A stretch of DNA of 64,000 bases from Curtobacterium sp. MCPF17_052 (GCF_003234085.1 NZ_QKSD01000013.1:1-64000), one strand, 5' to 3'. Counted from the first letter of the stretch, positions 39,378-48,275 are shown. Numbers and translations are program-made. Notes: generated from the sequence alone by a model not told the origin.

Positions 39378-40349
39378 TCAGCTGCTGCGCGTCTTGCGGC
39401 GGAGCACGTCGAACCCGACGGCGACCGCGATGACCAGGCCGATGACGACCTGCTGCCAGAACGAGCTGACGTTGAGCAGGTTCAGGCCGTTGCGGATCAC
39501 GACGAGGACGAGCGCGCCGATGAAGGTGCCGGAGATCCGGCCGACACCGCCCGCGAGCGAGGCGCCGCCGATGACGACCGACGCGATGGCGTCGAGCTCG
39601 TAGCCGCTGGCGGCCTGCGGCTGCGCCGAGTCGAGTCGACCCGCCAGCAGCAGGCCGGCGAGTGCGGCGAACAGCCCGGACAGCCCGAACACGACGACGA
39701 CGATCCGCTTGACCGGGAGGCCCGACAACCGTGCCGCTTCCGCGTTGCCCCCGACGGCGTACATGCTCCGACCGATCACGGTGCGGTTGAGGATGAAGGA
39801 CGCGATCAGCGCGGCCACCACGAGGACGATGATCGGCACCGGCACCGGGCCGATGTCCCCGCCGAGGAACGACACCTGGGGCGAGGTCGGCACCGGCTTG
39901 CCGTCGGAGAGCACGAGGGTCAGACCGCGGGCGACGCTGAGCATCGCCAGGGTCGCGATGAACGACGGCAGCTTGCCGTAGGCGCTGGCCAGGCCGTTCA
40001 CCACGCCGGTGGCCAGCCCGGCGACGAGTCCGCCGACCAGGGCCAGCCAGCCGGGCAGCCCCGCGGTGGCGAAGAACCACGCGGAGACCATCGCCGACAG
40101 TGCGGCGACCGAGCCGACGGACAGGTCGATGCCGCCCGCGACGATCACGAAGGTCACGCCGAACGCGAGCACGGCCACGGTCGACACCTGGATGCCGATG
40201 TTGAGGATGTTGCGGCCGGTGAGGAAGTCAGGCGTCGCGATGAAGAGCGCGATGCAGAGCACGACGAGGCCGACGAGGGCGCCGTTGTTCGCCAGGAACT
40301 TCGTGAACGAGAAGGACCGGTTCGGGGCCTTCGCAGTGGTCGATGACAT
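39378..40349 (-). CDS. rbsC: Ribose ABC transporter permease
   Basis: A 323-residue AraH/RbsC-family permease with eight to ten hydrophobic spans. Conserved segments include FVIVAGGIDLSVGSVAALSA, AYGKLPSFIATLAMLSVARG and YELDAIASVVIGGASLAGGVGRI. It forms the membrane channel with RbsA as ATPase. The gap to rbsA is 80 bp. Confidence 0.95.
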   Translation of the reverse strand: MSSTTAKAPNRSFSFTKFLANNGALVGLVVLCIALFIATPDFLTGRNILNIGIQVSTVAVLAFGVTFVIVAGGIDLSVGSVAALSAMVSAWFFATAGLPGWLALVGGLVAGLATGVVNGLASAYGKLPSFIATLAMLSVARGLTLVLSDGKPVPTSPQVSFLGGDIGPVPVPIIVLVVAALIASFILNRTVIGRSMYAVGGNAEAARLSGLPVKRIVVVVFGLSGLFAALAGLLLAGRLDSAQPQAASGYELDAIASVVIGGASLAGGVGRISGTFIGALVLVVIRNGLNLLNVSSFWQQVVIGLVIAVAVGFDVLRRKTRSS

Positions 40350-40429
40350 GCGGCATGTGCTTTCTGGTGGGTACTGCGCTGTACGCGGGGAAGTGCGCGC
40401 GGGTGACCGCGCGGGAGGGGGCGCCGTCG

Positions 40430-41941
40430 TCAGGCGGCGTCGGCGTCCGGGACGTCGCGGGCGGCGAGGGTCATCACGGCGTCCTCGGTGGCGTCGGCAC
40501 GGTCGAGTTCACCGGCGATCCGACCGTCTCGCATGACGAGGATCCGGTCGCTCATGCCGAGCACCTCGGGCAGCTCGCTCGACACCATCACGACGGCACC
40601 CCCACCGGCGGTGATGGCGTTGACGAGCTCGTAGATCTCGACCTTCGCGCCGACGTCCACGCCACGGGTGGGCTCGTCGAGCAGCAGCACGCTCGAGCCC
40701 GCGAGGATCCACCGACCGAACACGGCCTTCTGCTGGTTGCCGCCGGAGAGCGACCCGATCGGCTGGTCGATGTCGTGCATCCGGATGCGGAGCCGGGCAG
40801 CGACCTGCTCGGCACGCTGCTTCTGCCCGGCGAAGTCGACGAGTCCGCCCCGGGCGCTCGACGCGAGCGTGGCGTACCCGAGGTTGTCGTTGACGGAGGC
40901 GCCGAGCACCAGACCCTGACCCTTCCGGTCCTCGGGCACGTGTCCGATGCCGGCGCGGATCGCCCCGGCGACGCTGCCCTTGCCGAGCTGGCGGCCGCGG
41001 ACGGTGACCGTGCCGCTGTCGTACCCGTCGGCGCCCGCGATGGCCCGGACCAGTTCGGTCCGTCCGGCACCGACGAGTCCGGAGATGCCGACGATCTCAC
41101 CGGCGTGCACGTCGAAGGACACGTCCTGGAACCGGCCGGCCGCGGTGAGGTGCTCGACCCGCAGGACGGCGTCCGCGCGGTCCACGACGGCGCTGCCGGT
41201 CGGGTACTGCTCCTCGATGCTCCGGCCGACCATGAGCCGGACGAGTTCGTCCTCCGGGGTCGATGCGGGGACCTCGGCGACGAAGTGGCCGTCGCGGAGC
41301 ACGGCGACGGTGTCGCCGATCTCGGCGATCTCGTCGAGGTGGTGACTGATGAACAGCATGCCGACGCCCCGGGCACGGAGGTCCGCGACCACGCGGAACA
41401 GGGCCTCGGTCTCGTGGCGGGTGAGTGCTGCAGTGGGCTCGTCCAGGATCAGGATCCGCGCCTCCACGCTGAGCGCCTTCGCGATCTCGACCAGCTGCTG
41501 TCGGGCGATGCCGAGCTCGCCGACGGGGGTGTCGACGTCCACGTCCAGCCCGATCACCGCGAGGGCGGCCTCGGCCTGACGGCGGAGCGTCTTCCGGTCG
41601 ACCAGCCCGAAGCGGGTCGGGATCCGGCCCATCATCACGTTCTCCGCGACACTGAGCGAGCCGACCAGGTTGAGTTCCTGGTGGATCGTCGCGATGCCGA
41701 GCCGCTCCGCGGCGGAGACGGTCGGGAGGCTCACCTCGGCCCCGTCGACCAGGATCCGTCCGCCGTCGGGCTGGTGGATCCCGGACATCATCTTGATGAG
41801 GGTCGACTTGCCCGCACCGTTCTCGCCCAGGAGGACCTGGACCTTCCCGGCGTGCACGTCGACGGTGACGTCGGTGATCACCTGGACGGGGCCGAACGAC
41901 TTGCTCACCCGGTCGAGGGTGAGGAGGGGGGTCTGCGCCAT
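40430..41941 (-). CDS. rbsA: Ribose ABC transporter ATP-binding protein (duplicated ATPase)
   Basis: A 503-residue protein with two ABC domains, as usual for RbsA. Domain 1 has Walker A LLGENGAGKSTL near residue 35 and a signature-like GIARQQLVEIAKAL with Walker B ILILDEPTAAL. Domain 2 has an altered Walker A (SGLVGAGRTELVRAIAG), the signature LSGGNQQKAVFGRW and VLLLDEPTRGVD. It powers ribose import. It starts one base after the rbsR stop. Confidence 0.95.
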   Translation of the reverse strand: MAQTPLLTLDRVSKSFGPVQVITDVTVDVHAGKVQVLLGENGAGKSTLIKMMSGIHQPDGGRILVDGAEVSLPTVSAAERLGIATIHQELNLVGSLSVAENVMMGRIPTRFGLVDRKTLRRQAEAALAVIGLDVDVDTPVGELGIARQQLVEIAKALSVEARILILDEPTAALTRHETEALFRVVADLRARGVGMLFISHHLDEIAEIGDTVAVLRDGHFVAEVPASTPEDELVRLMVGRSIEEQYPTGSAVVDRADAVLRVEHLTAAGRFQDVSFDVHAGEIVGISGLVGAGRTELVRAIAGADGYDSGTVTVRGRQLGKGSVAGAIRAGIGHVPEDRKGQGLVLGASVNDNLGYATLASSARGGLVDFAGQKQRAEQVAARLRIRMHDIDQPIGSLSGGNQQKAVFGRWILAGSSVLLLDEPTRGVDVGAKVEIYELVNAITAGGGAVVMVSSELPEVLGMSDRILVMRDGRIAGELDRADATEDAVMTLAARDVPDADAA

Positions 41942-41942
41942 G

Positions 41943-43001
41943 TCAGTTCTCCGGGTGCTGCTGGGCGGCGGGGCGCGACGATGCGGCCTGCCGGACGGGT
42001 CGGATGGGGGTGGCCGAGGACGCGCGGACGATCAGTTCGCTCGGCAGACGGACGGACTCGGGGCTGCCGCCGTCGATGACGTCGCGGAGCAGGCCCACGG
42101 CGACGCGACCCATGTCCTCGACACTGTGGGCGACGACGGAGAGCGCGGGCTCCAACAACGAGAACCACTCGATGTCGTCGAAGGCGACGAGCGCGATGTC
42201 CTGGCCGACCCGGAGGCCGAGTCGGTTGAGGATCGCGATCGCACCGACGGCCATCAGGCTGTCCGCGGCGAAGATCGCCGTGGGCGGATCGTCGAGCTCG
42301 AGCAACGTGGTGACACCGGCGGAACCGGACGCGGCCTGGAAGTCGCCGAAGACGACGAGCTCGGGGTCCTCGCTCAACCCGGCTGCGACGACGGCGTCCT
42401 GGTAGGCGGTGAACCGCTCGCGGCCGGTGGAGACGCTCTGTGGACCGGCGATGTACCCGATGCGGGTGTGGCCGAGGGCGGCGAGGTGCTCGACGGTCTG
42501 CCGGATGCCGGTGGTGCTGTCGGTGGTCACGCTCGGGACGTCGATGCCCGGGATCACGCGGTCGACGAACACGGTCGGGACCTCGCGGTCGACGAGCTGC
42601 TGCACGGTGCCGGTGTCGTTGCCCTGCGGAGCGACGATCACACCGTCGACCCGGCGGGCGATGAGCGTGTCGAGGTACCGGTTCTGCTGGTCGGCTCGTT
42701 CGTTCGCGTTGCCGAGCAGCGTGACGTACCCCTCGGCCAGTGCCGCCTGCTCGATGGTGTGAGCGAGGTCGGCGAAGAACGGGTTGCGGACGTCGGAGAC
42801 GAGCAGACCGATCGTGTCCGACCGGGTGGAGCGGAGCGCGCGGGCCTGCAGGTTCGGACGGAAGTCGAGGTCCTTGACCGCCTGTTCGACCGCTCGACGC
42901 GACTCCTCGCTCGTCGCTGCGTTGCCGGAGAGCACGCGAGACGCCGTCGCTGCGGAGACGCCGGCGCGGGCGGCGACGTCCTTGATGGTGACGGTGTTCA
43001 T
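41943..43001 (-). CDS. rbsR: LacI-family ribose operon repressor
   Basis: A 352-residue regulator with LacI HTH (TIKDVAARAGVSAATASRVL and GNAATSEESRRAV) and sensor domain (IGLLVSDVRNPFFADLAHTI, VFVDRVIPGIDVPSVTTDST, RIGYIAGP, PTAIFAADSLMAVGAI, AFDDIEWF). Its operator pair and promoter lie directly upstream, and the gene is first in the operon it controls. Ribose is the likely effector by context. Confidence 0.9.
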   Translation of the reverse strand: MNTVTIKDVAARAGVSAATASRVLSGNAATSEESRRAVEQAVKDLDFRPNLQARALRSTRSDTIGLLVSDVRNPFFADLAHTIEQAALAEGYVTLLGNANERADQQNRYLDTLIARRVDGVIVAPQGNDTGTVQQLVDREVPTVFVDRVIPGIDVPSVTTDSTTGIRQTVEHLAALGHTRIGYIAGPQSVSTGRERFTAYQDAVVAAGLSEDPELVVFGDFQAASGSAGVTTLLELDDPPTAIFAADSLMAVGAIAILNRLGLRVGQDIALVAFDDIEWFSLLEPALSVVAHSVEDMGRVAVGLLRDVIDGGSPESVRLPSELIVRASSATPIRPVRQAASSRPAAQQHPEN

Positions 43002-43027
43002 CGATGAGCACTCCGTTGGGCGAGTCG

Positions 43028-43055
43028 TGGAATCGATTCCATGGAATCGATTCCA
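43028..43055. promoter_or_regulatory. Tandem RbsR operators
   Basis: Two identical perfect 14-bp palindromes TGGAATCGATTCCA lie back to back (43028-43041, 43042-43055), just downstream of the rbs promoter and 27 bases from the rbsR ATG. Confidence 0.8.
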
Positions 43056-43057
43056 TG

Positions 43058-43087
43058 ACCATAAGGACCACCCCCGGGCGCTGTCAA
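43058..43087 (-). promoter_or_regulatory. rbs operon promoter
   Basis: On the minus strand TTGACA (43087-43082) and TATGGT (43063-43058) are 18 bp apart. This is one of the few near-consensus -35 boxes in the window, and the tandem operators cover the expected transcription start. Confidence 0.75.
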
Positions 43088-43121
43088 GCGGCGCGGTCCG
43101 GGACCGCGCCCGCCGAGCCGT

Positions 43122-43176
43122 CCGCGAAAGCGACAGTCCTGCGCCGAAGATGCGCGCCGATCTGTCGCTTTCGCGG
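43122..43176. repeat. GCGAAAGCGACAG-ended palindromic repeat, copy C
   Basis: Perfect 15-bp terminal arms CCGCGAAAGCGACAG / CTGTCGCTTTCGCGG enclose 25 bases. It lies between the rbs promoter and tRNA-Gly. Its inner part differs from copies A and B while the arms are conserved. Confidence 0.85.
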
Positions 43177-43194
43177 AGGAGTCGGGCACGCCGA

Positions 43195-43233
43195 GACAGC
43201 GCCGGTCAGACAGCGCCGGTCAGACGGCGCCGG
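43195..43233. repeat. 14-bp tandem repeat GACAGCGCCGGTCA
   Basis: Two full copies and a third partial copy (with one change) lie between palindrome C and the duplicated tRNA end. Confidence 0.8.
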
Positions 43234-43243
43234 AGAGGGGGGA

Positions 43244-43266
43244 GTGGAGGGGATGACGGGAATCGA
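43244..43266. repeat. Duplicate of the tRNA-Gly 3' end
   Basis: These 23 bases equal 43294-43316, the T-loop-to-CCA end of tRNA-Gly plus one flanking base, 50 bp further from the gene. Direct repeats of a tRNA 3' end are the usual footprint of site-specific integration. Confidence 0.8.
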
Positions 43267-43294
43267 GGATCGGCGCTGTGCCGGTTCGCGTCTG

Positions 43295-43368
43295 TGGAGG
43301 GGATGACGGGAATCGAACCCGCGTAGCCAGTTTGGAAGACTGGGGCTCTACCATTGAGCTACATCCCC
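43295..43368 (-). tRNA. tRNA-Gly (anticodon TCC)
   Basis: A complete 74-nt cloverleaf with encoded CCA. Acceptor GGGGATG pairs with CATCCCC, the D arm is GCTC/GAGC, the anticodon stem CCAGT/ACTGG holds loop CTTCCAA (anticodon TCC), and the T arm is GCGGG TTCGATT CCCGT. Confidence 0.96.
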
Positions 43369-43421
43369 GCGCCTGCGCACATGTCGCAGCCCCACCACCA
43401 TACCGGACGAACGACACCCCC

Positions 43422-43685
43422 ATGATCCTGCCGCCGCCGGACGAGTCGTCGGAGCGCACGATCAGGCGCTCCCGGGTGCTGTCGTACGCGCTGGTGGCCG
43501 TCGCCGCGGTGGTCCTCTCGCTCCGCCCGGAGTTGTTCGGCGACCCGCAGGCGCAGCCCTGGCACGCACTGCTGCACGTGTGGCGGATCGTCGTCGGGCT
43601 GCTCCTCGGGGTGGCAGCCCTGGCCGTCCAGGTCGTCGTCGGCGTGCAGTGGCGTCGGGGTCTGCGGCAGTCCGCGGACGGGTGA
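43422..43685 (+). CDS. Small membrane protein
   Basis: An 87-residue protein with two hydrophobic helices at about residues 20-35 and 50-72 and a basic C-terminus (QWRRGLRQSADG). No family is recognised. The start ATG at 43422 is the first that avoids the tRNA-Gly gene lying divergently 53 bp away; the longer frame runs through the tRNA. It could be a small subunit or stress-related protein, but nothing supports a specific role. Confidence 0.6.
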   Translation: MILPPPDESSERTIRRSRVLSYALVAVAAVVLSLRPELFGDPQAQPWHALLHVWRIVVGLLLGVAALAVQVVVGVQWRRGLRQSADG

Positions 43686-43733
43686 CTTCCCACAACCGGC
43701 GGTCCTCCCGGGCGGCGCGCACCTGGAGCCCGC

Positions 43734-43739
43734 TAGACT
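43734..43739 (+). promoter_or_regulatory. -10 box before tRNA-Pro
   Basis: TAGACT lies 73 bases before the mature 5' end of tRNA-Pro. It fits the TAGNNT form used repeatedly in this window; no -35 is evident. Confidence 0.35.
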
Positions 43740-43812
43740 CGTCGAGGTCGCTGGGTGGGATTCGTCCTGCCCGCGCGCTGAACGGCGCACGCGACGATCC
43801 TGGCCCTCGTAC

Positions 43813-43889
43813 CGGGGCGTAGCTCAGCTTGGTAGAGCGCCCGCTTTGGGAGCGGGAGGTCGCAGGTTCAAATCCTGTCGCCCCGACCA
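43813..43889 (+). tRNA. tRNA-Pro (anticodon TGG)
   Basis: A 77-nt cloverleaf with encoded CCA. Acceptor CGGGGCG/CGCCCCG pairs fully, the anticodon stem CCCGC/GCGGG holds TTTGGGA (anticodon TGG), and the T loop is TTCAAAT. It lies 36 bp before tig and may be co-transcribed. Confidence 0.96.
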
Positions 43890-43925
43890 GGTCACATCGA
43901 ACGTCAACCAACAGGAGAACATCCC

Positions 43926-45269
43926 TTGGCCACCAGCACCGTCGACAAGGTGAGCGACACCCGCGTCAGGCTCACCGTGAACGTGACGCCGGACGATCTC
44001 AAGCCGAGCATCGACCACGCGTACAAGCACATCGCAGAGCAGATCAACATCCCCGGCTTCCGCAAGGGCAAGGTCCCGCCGGCGATCGTCGATCAGCGCG
44101 TCGGTCGCGGCGAGGTCCTGAACCACGCCGTCGGCGACGCCATCGACACCTTCTACCGCCAGGCGGTGGACGAGCAGGAGCTGCGCATCCTCGGCCGCGC
44201 CGAGGCCGACGTCGCCGAGCTCCCGAACGTCAAGGACTTCTCGGGCGACCTCGTCCTCACCTTCGAGGTCGACGTCCGTCCCGAGTTCGACCTGCCCGAC
44301 TACGGCTCCTTCGAGCTGACGGTCGACGCGGTCGAGGTCTCCGACGACGAGATCGACGAAGAGCTGCAGAACCTCCGCACGCGCTTCGGCACCCTCGTGA
44401 CCGTGGACCGTCCGGCCACCTCGGGCGACTTCGCCCAGCTCGACCTCACCGCCACCATCGGTGACGACGAGGTCGACTCGGCCACCGGCGTCTCCTACGA
44501 GATCGGCTCGGGCGACCTGCTCGAGGGCATCGACGAGGCGCTCGAGTCCCTCACCGCAGGCGAGTCCACCACCTTCGAGTCGAAGCTCGTCGGTGGCGAC
44601 CGCGAGGGCGAGACCGCCCAGATCGCCGTCACCGTCACCGCCGTCAAGGAGCGCGAGCTCCCCGAGGCCGACGACGAGTTCGCCCAGATCGCGAGCCAGT
44701 TCGACACGCTCGACGAGCTGAAGGCCGACCTCAAGGAGCAGATCGCCAAGTCGAAGACCTTCGGCCAGGGCGCTGCGGCACGCGACAAGCTCGTCGAGCA
44801 GCTCCTCGAGTCGGTGGAGATCCCGATCTCCGAGAAGCTCATCGAGGACGAGGTGCACCGTCACCTCGAGCAGGAGAACCGTCTGGAGGACGACGAGCAC
44901 CGCAAGGAGGTCGCCGAGTCCAGCGAGAAGGCCTTCCGCTCGCAGATCCTCCTCGACTCCATCGCCGAGAAGGAGCAGATCCAGGTCTCGCAGGAAGAGC
45001 TCACGCAGTACCTGATCCAGGCCGCTGCGCAGTACGGCATGGAGCCGGCCGAGTTCATCAAGGTCATCGACCAGAACGGCCAGATCCCCGGCATGGTCGG
45101 CGAGGTCGCTCGCTCGAAGGCCGTCGCCACGGTGCTGTCGAAGGTCACCGTGAAGGACACCGCCGGCAACCCGGTCGACCTCTCCGCGTTCACCGCGGGT
45201 GTCGCCGACGGTGACGACGTGGAGTCCGACGAGACCGACGACGAGTCCGCCGAGGCCGACGCGAAGTAA
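43926..45269 (+). CDS. tig: Trigger factor (ribosome-associated chaperone)
   Basis: A 447-residue prolyl isomerase/chaperone that binds nascent chains at the ribosome exit. Residues 1-115 are the ribosome-binding domain, with the signature [21 protein letters not shown] near residue 40. The FKBP-like PPIase domain (about 150-240) has [11 protein letters not shown] and [20 protein letters not shown]. The C-terminal helical arms end in a highly acidic Asp/Glu tail. The start codon is TTG at 43926 with AGGAGA upstream. It precedes clpP1-clpP2, a common actinobacterial order, and ends at a strong hairpin. Confidence 0.96.
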   Translation: MATSTVDKVSDTRVRLTVNVTPDDLKPSIDHAYKHIAEQINIPGFRKGKVPPAIVDQRVGRGEVLNHAVGDAIDTFYRQAVDEQELRILGRAEADVAELPNVKDFSGDLVLTFEVDVRPEFDLPDYGSFELTVDAVEVSDDEIDEELQNLRTRFGTLVTVDRPATSGDFAQLDLTATIGDDEVDSATGVSYEIGSGDLLEGIDEALESLTAGESTTFESKLVGGDREGETAQIAVTVTAVKERELPEADDEFAQIASQFDTLDELKADLKEQIAKSKTFGQGAAARDKLVEQLLESVEIPISEKLIEDEVHRHLEQENRLEDDEHRKEVAESSEKAFRSQILLDSIAEKEQIQVSQEELTQYLIQAAAQYGMEPAEFIKVIDQNGQIPGMVGEVARSKAVATVLSKVTVKDTAGNPVDLSAFTAGVADGDDVESDETDDESAEADAK

Positions 45270-45286
45270 TCGGGAGCCATTCCGCA

Positions 45287-45324
45287 ACAGGAGGCGCGGT
45301 GCCAGCTGGCACCGCGCCTCCTGT
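45287..45324 (+). terminator. Terminator of tig
   Basis: A 17-bp perfect stem (45287-45303 / 45308-45324) with a 4-base loop starts 18 bases after the tig stop. The stem again contains GGAGGCGCGG. Confidence 0.85.
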
Positions 45325-45436
45325 GCGTCCGCGGTCGGTTTCCGGTCGACCGCATTGCCGACAGCGAACAGGCGCGACCGCGTGCGTTGCAACCGATAAG
45401 TTCGACAACAAGCGACAACTGAACGGGAGCTTTTCC

Positions 45437-46066
45437 ATGGCCGAAGCAACACTGAACCCCAGTGTTTTTGACCGCCTTCTGAGAGACCGGATCGTGTGGC
45501 TCGGCTCCGAGGTCCGCGACGACAACTCGAACGAGATCGCAGCCAAGCTGCTGCTGCTCGCCGCCGAGGACCCTGAGAAGGACATCTACCTCTACATCAA
45601 CTCGCCCGGTGGCTCGATCACCGCCGGCATGGCGATCTACGACACGATGCAGTTCGTGCCGAACGACATCGTCACGGTGGGCATCGGCCTCGCCGCCTCG
45701 ATGGGGCAGTTCCTGCTCTCGTCCGGCACGCCCGGCAAGCGCTACATCACGCCGAACGCGCGCGTGCTCCTGCACCAGCCGTCGGGTGGGTTCGGTGGCA
45801 CCGCTGCCGACATCCAGACGCAGGCGAAGGTCATCCTCGACATGAAGCAGCGGATGGCCGAGCTCACGGCGGAGCAGACCGGCAAGTCCATCGAGCAGAT
45901 CCTCAAGGACAACGACCGCGACAACTGGTTCTCGGCGCAGGAAGCCCTGGAGTACGGCTTCGTCGACCACCTCCGCGCCTCGTCCGCCGAGGTCGTCGGT
46001 GGTGGCGGAACCGTCAACGACGGCGAGACGCAGACCCCTGCGGCCGAGCCCGACGCCCAGTCCTGA
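45437..46066 (+). CDS. clpP1: ATP-dependent Clp protease proteolytic subunit 1
   Basis: A 209-residue serine peptidase. The nucleophile Ser is in [16 protein letters not shown], the His in [13 protein letters not shown], and [20 protein letters not shown] is the active-site strand region. The C-terminal 25 residues are a variable acidic tail. Actinobacterial ClpP1 and ClpP2 form a mixed 14-mer fed by ClpX or ClpC. The ATG at 45437 has GGGAG upstream; a TAAGTT box (45397-45402) may be its -10. It precedes clpP2 by 26 bp. Confidence 0.96.
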   Translation: MAEATLNPSVFDRLLRDRIVWLGSEVRDDNSNEIAAKLLLLAAEDPEKDIYLYINSPGGSITAGMAIYDTMQFVPNDIVTVGIGLAASMGQFLLSSGTPGKRYITPNARVLLHQPSGGFGGTAADIQTQAKVILDMKQRMAELTAEQTGKSIEQILKDNDRDNWFSAQEALEYGFVDHLRASSAEVVGGGGTVNDGETQTPAAEPDAQS

Positions 46067-46092
46067 TCCCCACCGAAGAAAAGGAAACGAGA

Positions 46093-46752
46093 ATGCATCT
46101 CCCCATGCTCGGTGGCGCGCAGAACGTCCCGGCCCCCTCTGATCGGTACATCCTCCCGAGCTTCGAGGAGCGCACGGCCTACGGCTACAAGCGGCAGGAC
46201 CCGTACGCGAAGCTCTTCGAGGACCGCATCGTGTTCCTCGGTGTCCAGGTCGACGACGCGTCGGCCGACGACGTCATGGCCCAGCTGCTCGTGCTCGAGT
46301 CGATGGACCCTGACCGCGACATCGTCATGTACATCAACTCGCCCGGTGGCTCGTTCACCGCGATGACGGCGATCTACGACACCATGCAGTACATCCGTCC
46401 GCAGATCCAGACGGTCTGCCTCGGTCAGGCGGCCTCGGCCGCGTCGGTGCTCCTGGCCGGCGGCACGCCGGGCAAGCGCCTGGCGCTCCCGAACGCCCGT
46501 GTGCTCATCCACCAGCCTGCCGTCCAGCAGGGTGGCGGTCAGGCGTCCGACATCGAGATCCAGGCGGCGGAGATCCTCCGCATGCGGACCTGGCTCGAGG
46601 AGACGCTGTCGAAGCACTCGAACAAGACGCCGGCCGAGATCAACCACGACATCGAGCGCGACAAGATCATGTCCGCGCAGGAAGCCGTGGAGTACGGCCT
46701 GATCGACCAGGTCCTCACCAGCCGCAAGAACGTCCCCGCGCTCGTCAAGTAG
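46093..46752 (+). CDS. clpP2: ATP-dependent Clp protease proteolytic subunit 2
   Basis: A 219-residue Clp peptidase subunit. [36 protein letters not shown] (Ser) and [13 protein letters not shown] (His) are intact. The N-terminal extension before [10 protein letters not shown] is about 35 residues, typical of ClpP2 where it is processed. It is co-transcribed with clpP1. Confidence 0.96.
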   Translation: MHLPMLGGAQNVPAPSDRYILPSFEERTAYGYKRQDPYAKLFEDRIVFLGVQVDDASADDVMAQLLVLESMDPDRDIVMYINSPGGSFTAMTAIYDTMQYIRPQIQTVCLGQAASAASVLLAGGTPGKRLALPNARVLIHQPAVQQGGGQASDIEIQAAEILRMRTWLEETLSKHSNKTPAEINHDIERDKIMSAQEAVEYGLIDQVLTSRKNVPALVK

Positions 46753-46763
46753 CACCCGGACAC

Positions 46764-46800
46764 ACGACGGCCCCGCACCTCATCGGTGCGGGGCCGTCGT
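46764..46800. terminator. Bidirectional terminator after clpP2
   Basis: ACGACGGCCCCGCACC and its exact complement form a 16-bp stem with loop TCATC, between the convergent clpP2 and copC genes. Confidence 0.9.
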
Positions 46801-46824
46801 CGTTCCCGGGGCGGGAACTGCCGA

Positions 46825-47526
46825 TCAGTCGTCGTCGCCGTCGGCGGCGGGTGCCGGTCGGCGACGCACGAGCAGCAGCACGGCGACGACCGCGGCCACG
46901 ACGACGAGTCCGCCGGCGCCGATCCACAGCGCGTCGGAGGCCGTCGAGGCCGTGCCGCCGGACTCCGTGCCGGTCGTGCTGGCCGCGGCTGTCGAGCCGT
47001 TGCCGTCGGTCGCGCAGGTCGGAGGCTTCGTCGCACCGGTGGCGGGGGTGAAGCCCGCCGGCGCCTTCCAGGTGAAGTCGTACGAGTCGGAGACGGTGTG
47101 CCCGTCGGCGGAGATGATCTGCCACTCGGCCTGGTACTCGCCGGACTTCCCGAGGGCGGCCGCGGTGGACATCGTCGGGCCCTCCACGTCGACGCAGCCG
47201 TCCTCGAAGTACCGGCCGTCCGGACCGACGATGCGGAACGCGAACCCGGAGTCCGTGTCACCGATGTCCAGCAGACGGTCGTTCGTGGTGATCGCGAACG
47301 TCTTCGGCAGCTCGGTCAGAGTGCTGTTCGCCGCCGGGGTCGCCGACACGACGTAGTTGTGGGCGCTGGCCGGTGCCACGAGGCCGAGGACCGCACCGCC
47401 CACGAGCGTGAGGGCTGCGAGCGTCCCGACACCGAGCCTCCCGGCTCGGATCCGGCGGCGCACCGCCGGACGTGCGCCCGGCTGCACGTCCGACTGCACG
47501 CCCGACTGCTCGGCGCCCGTCGTCAC
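46825..47526 (-). CDS. copC: CopC-domain copper protein with C-terminal membrane anchor
   Basis: A 233-residue exported protein. An Arg-rich N-terminus and signal peptide (GTLAALTLVGGAVLGLVAP) end at ASA, leaving a mature His at the N-terminus (HNYVVSATPAANSTL), the copper(II) ligand of CopC. A second His is in SADGHTVSDSYDFTW. A Thr/Ser/Gly linker then leads to one C-terminal transmembrane helix and a basic tail, so it is anchored outside the membrane. Only a CopC domain is present; no CopD is fused or adjacent. The GTG start overlaps the ycnI stop (GTGA). Confidence 0.88.
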   Translation of the reverse strand: MTTGAEQSGVQSDVQPGARPAVRRRIRAGRLGVGTLAALTLVGGAVLGLVAPASAHNYVVSATPAANSTLTELPKTFAITTNDRLLDIGDTDSGFAFRIVGPDGRYFEDGCVDVEGPTMSTAAALGKSGEYQAEWQIISADGHTVSDSYDFTWKAPAGFTPATGATKPPTCATDGNGSTAAASTTGTESGGTASTASDALWIGAGGLVVVAAVVAVLLLVRRRPAPAADGDDD

Positions 47527-48275
47527 TTGCTGCTGCCGCGGCGGCGCGTGGCGGCCACCGAGACGACGAGTGCGACGGCGCCCAGGAGCAGGCCGCCGAG
47601 GCCGAGGAAGCGGCCGACCAGGTCCGGGTCCGCCGGGGCGGAGGACGACGAGCCGGAGGCCGTGGTCGCGGTCGACGTGTCGGACTCCGTCGACTCCGTG
47701 GTGCCGTGCTCGTCGTCGCCCGATGCGGCCGAGGTCAGCGTGATCGTCGGTGCGGGGTGCTCCGGTTCGGCCTGACCGGCCTTCGTCGCCTGGTCCCACT
47801 CGGTGGAACCCTGCTCGCAGGTCTGCGTCACCGGCATCGACACGGTGTCACCGGCCTTGCCGTCGGGCAGCGCGAAGGAGAGCGAGAAGGTGTCGCGCTC
47901 GTCGGCGGGCAGCGGGGTCTTGGCGGTGTAGGTGACGCTGGTGATGCGCTCCGCGGCCGCCTCCGCGGCGTCCTCGTCGGATCCGGCTGCGGAACTCGGG
48001 GCCGTGTACGGCTCGGTCGCCTTCGTGATCGTCCAGTTCGGGTTCACGGTGGGCGTGACCTCGATCACGGACTCGGGGACGTGGAACTGCAGCTTCGTGG
48101 TGGGGGAGCCGTCGCAGCCGTGCGGCACGGAGAACGTGACGGTGGTGTACGAGTTGACGGCGGTCGACGATGCTTCGGCCTCGACGTGGGCGCTGGCCGA
48201 GGCCGCGGTGCCGAGGACGATGGCGGCGGCGACGCCGAGGGTCACGACACCGCCGGTGGCGAGGCGCTTCTGCAT
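47523..48275 (-). CDS. ycnI: YcnI-family copper-binding membrane-anchored protein
   Basis: A 250-residue DUF1775/YcnI protein. The signal peptide ends at ASA, leaving mature His (HVEAEASSTAVNSYTTVTF), which with a conserved Trp (NPNWTITKATEP) forms the copper(II) site in Bacillus YcnI. The domain runs to about residue 170, then a Ser/Thr/Glu-rich stalk and a C-terminal helix (FLGLGGLLLGAVALVVSVAA). It probably hands copper to or from CopC, the next gene. A 17-bp palindrome lies 20 bases upstream of the ATG. Confidence 0.92.
   Translation of the reverse strand: MQKRLATGGVVTLGVAAAIVLGTAASASAHVEAEASSTAVNSYTTVTFSVPHGCDGSPTTKLQFHVPESVIEVTPTVNPNWTITKATEPYTAPSSAAGSDEDAAEAAAERITSVTYTAKTPLPADERDTFSLSFALPDGKAGDTVSMPVTQTCEQGSTEWDQATKAGQAEPEHPAPTITLTSAASGDDEHGTTESTESDTSTATTASGSSSSAPADPDLVGRFLGLGGLLLGAVALVVSVAATRRRGSSK

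Noticed and set aside
11154..39728. GGGAGGCCCG matches inside the amidohydrolase and rbsC genes as further palindrome insertions
   Set aside because: There they encode ordinary conserved residues (for example Gly-Leu-Pro-Val) without a partner arm, so they are chance matches.
43278..43421. Upstream extension of the small membrane protein through the tRNA-Gly gene
   Set aside because: It would translate the complement of a tRNA; the ATG at 43422 is sufficient.
45350..45436. Possible ClgR site upstream of clpP1 (GTTCGCTGTCGGC on the minus strand)
   Set aside because: It misses key positions of the CGC...GCG core, so I could not support it as an operator.
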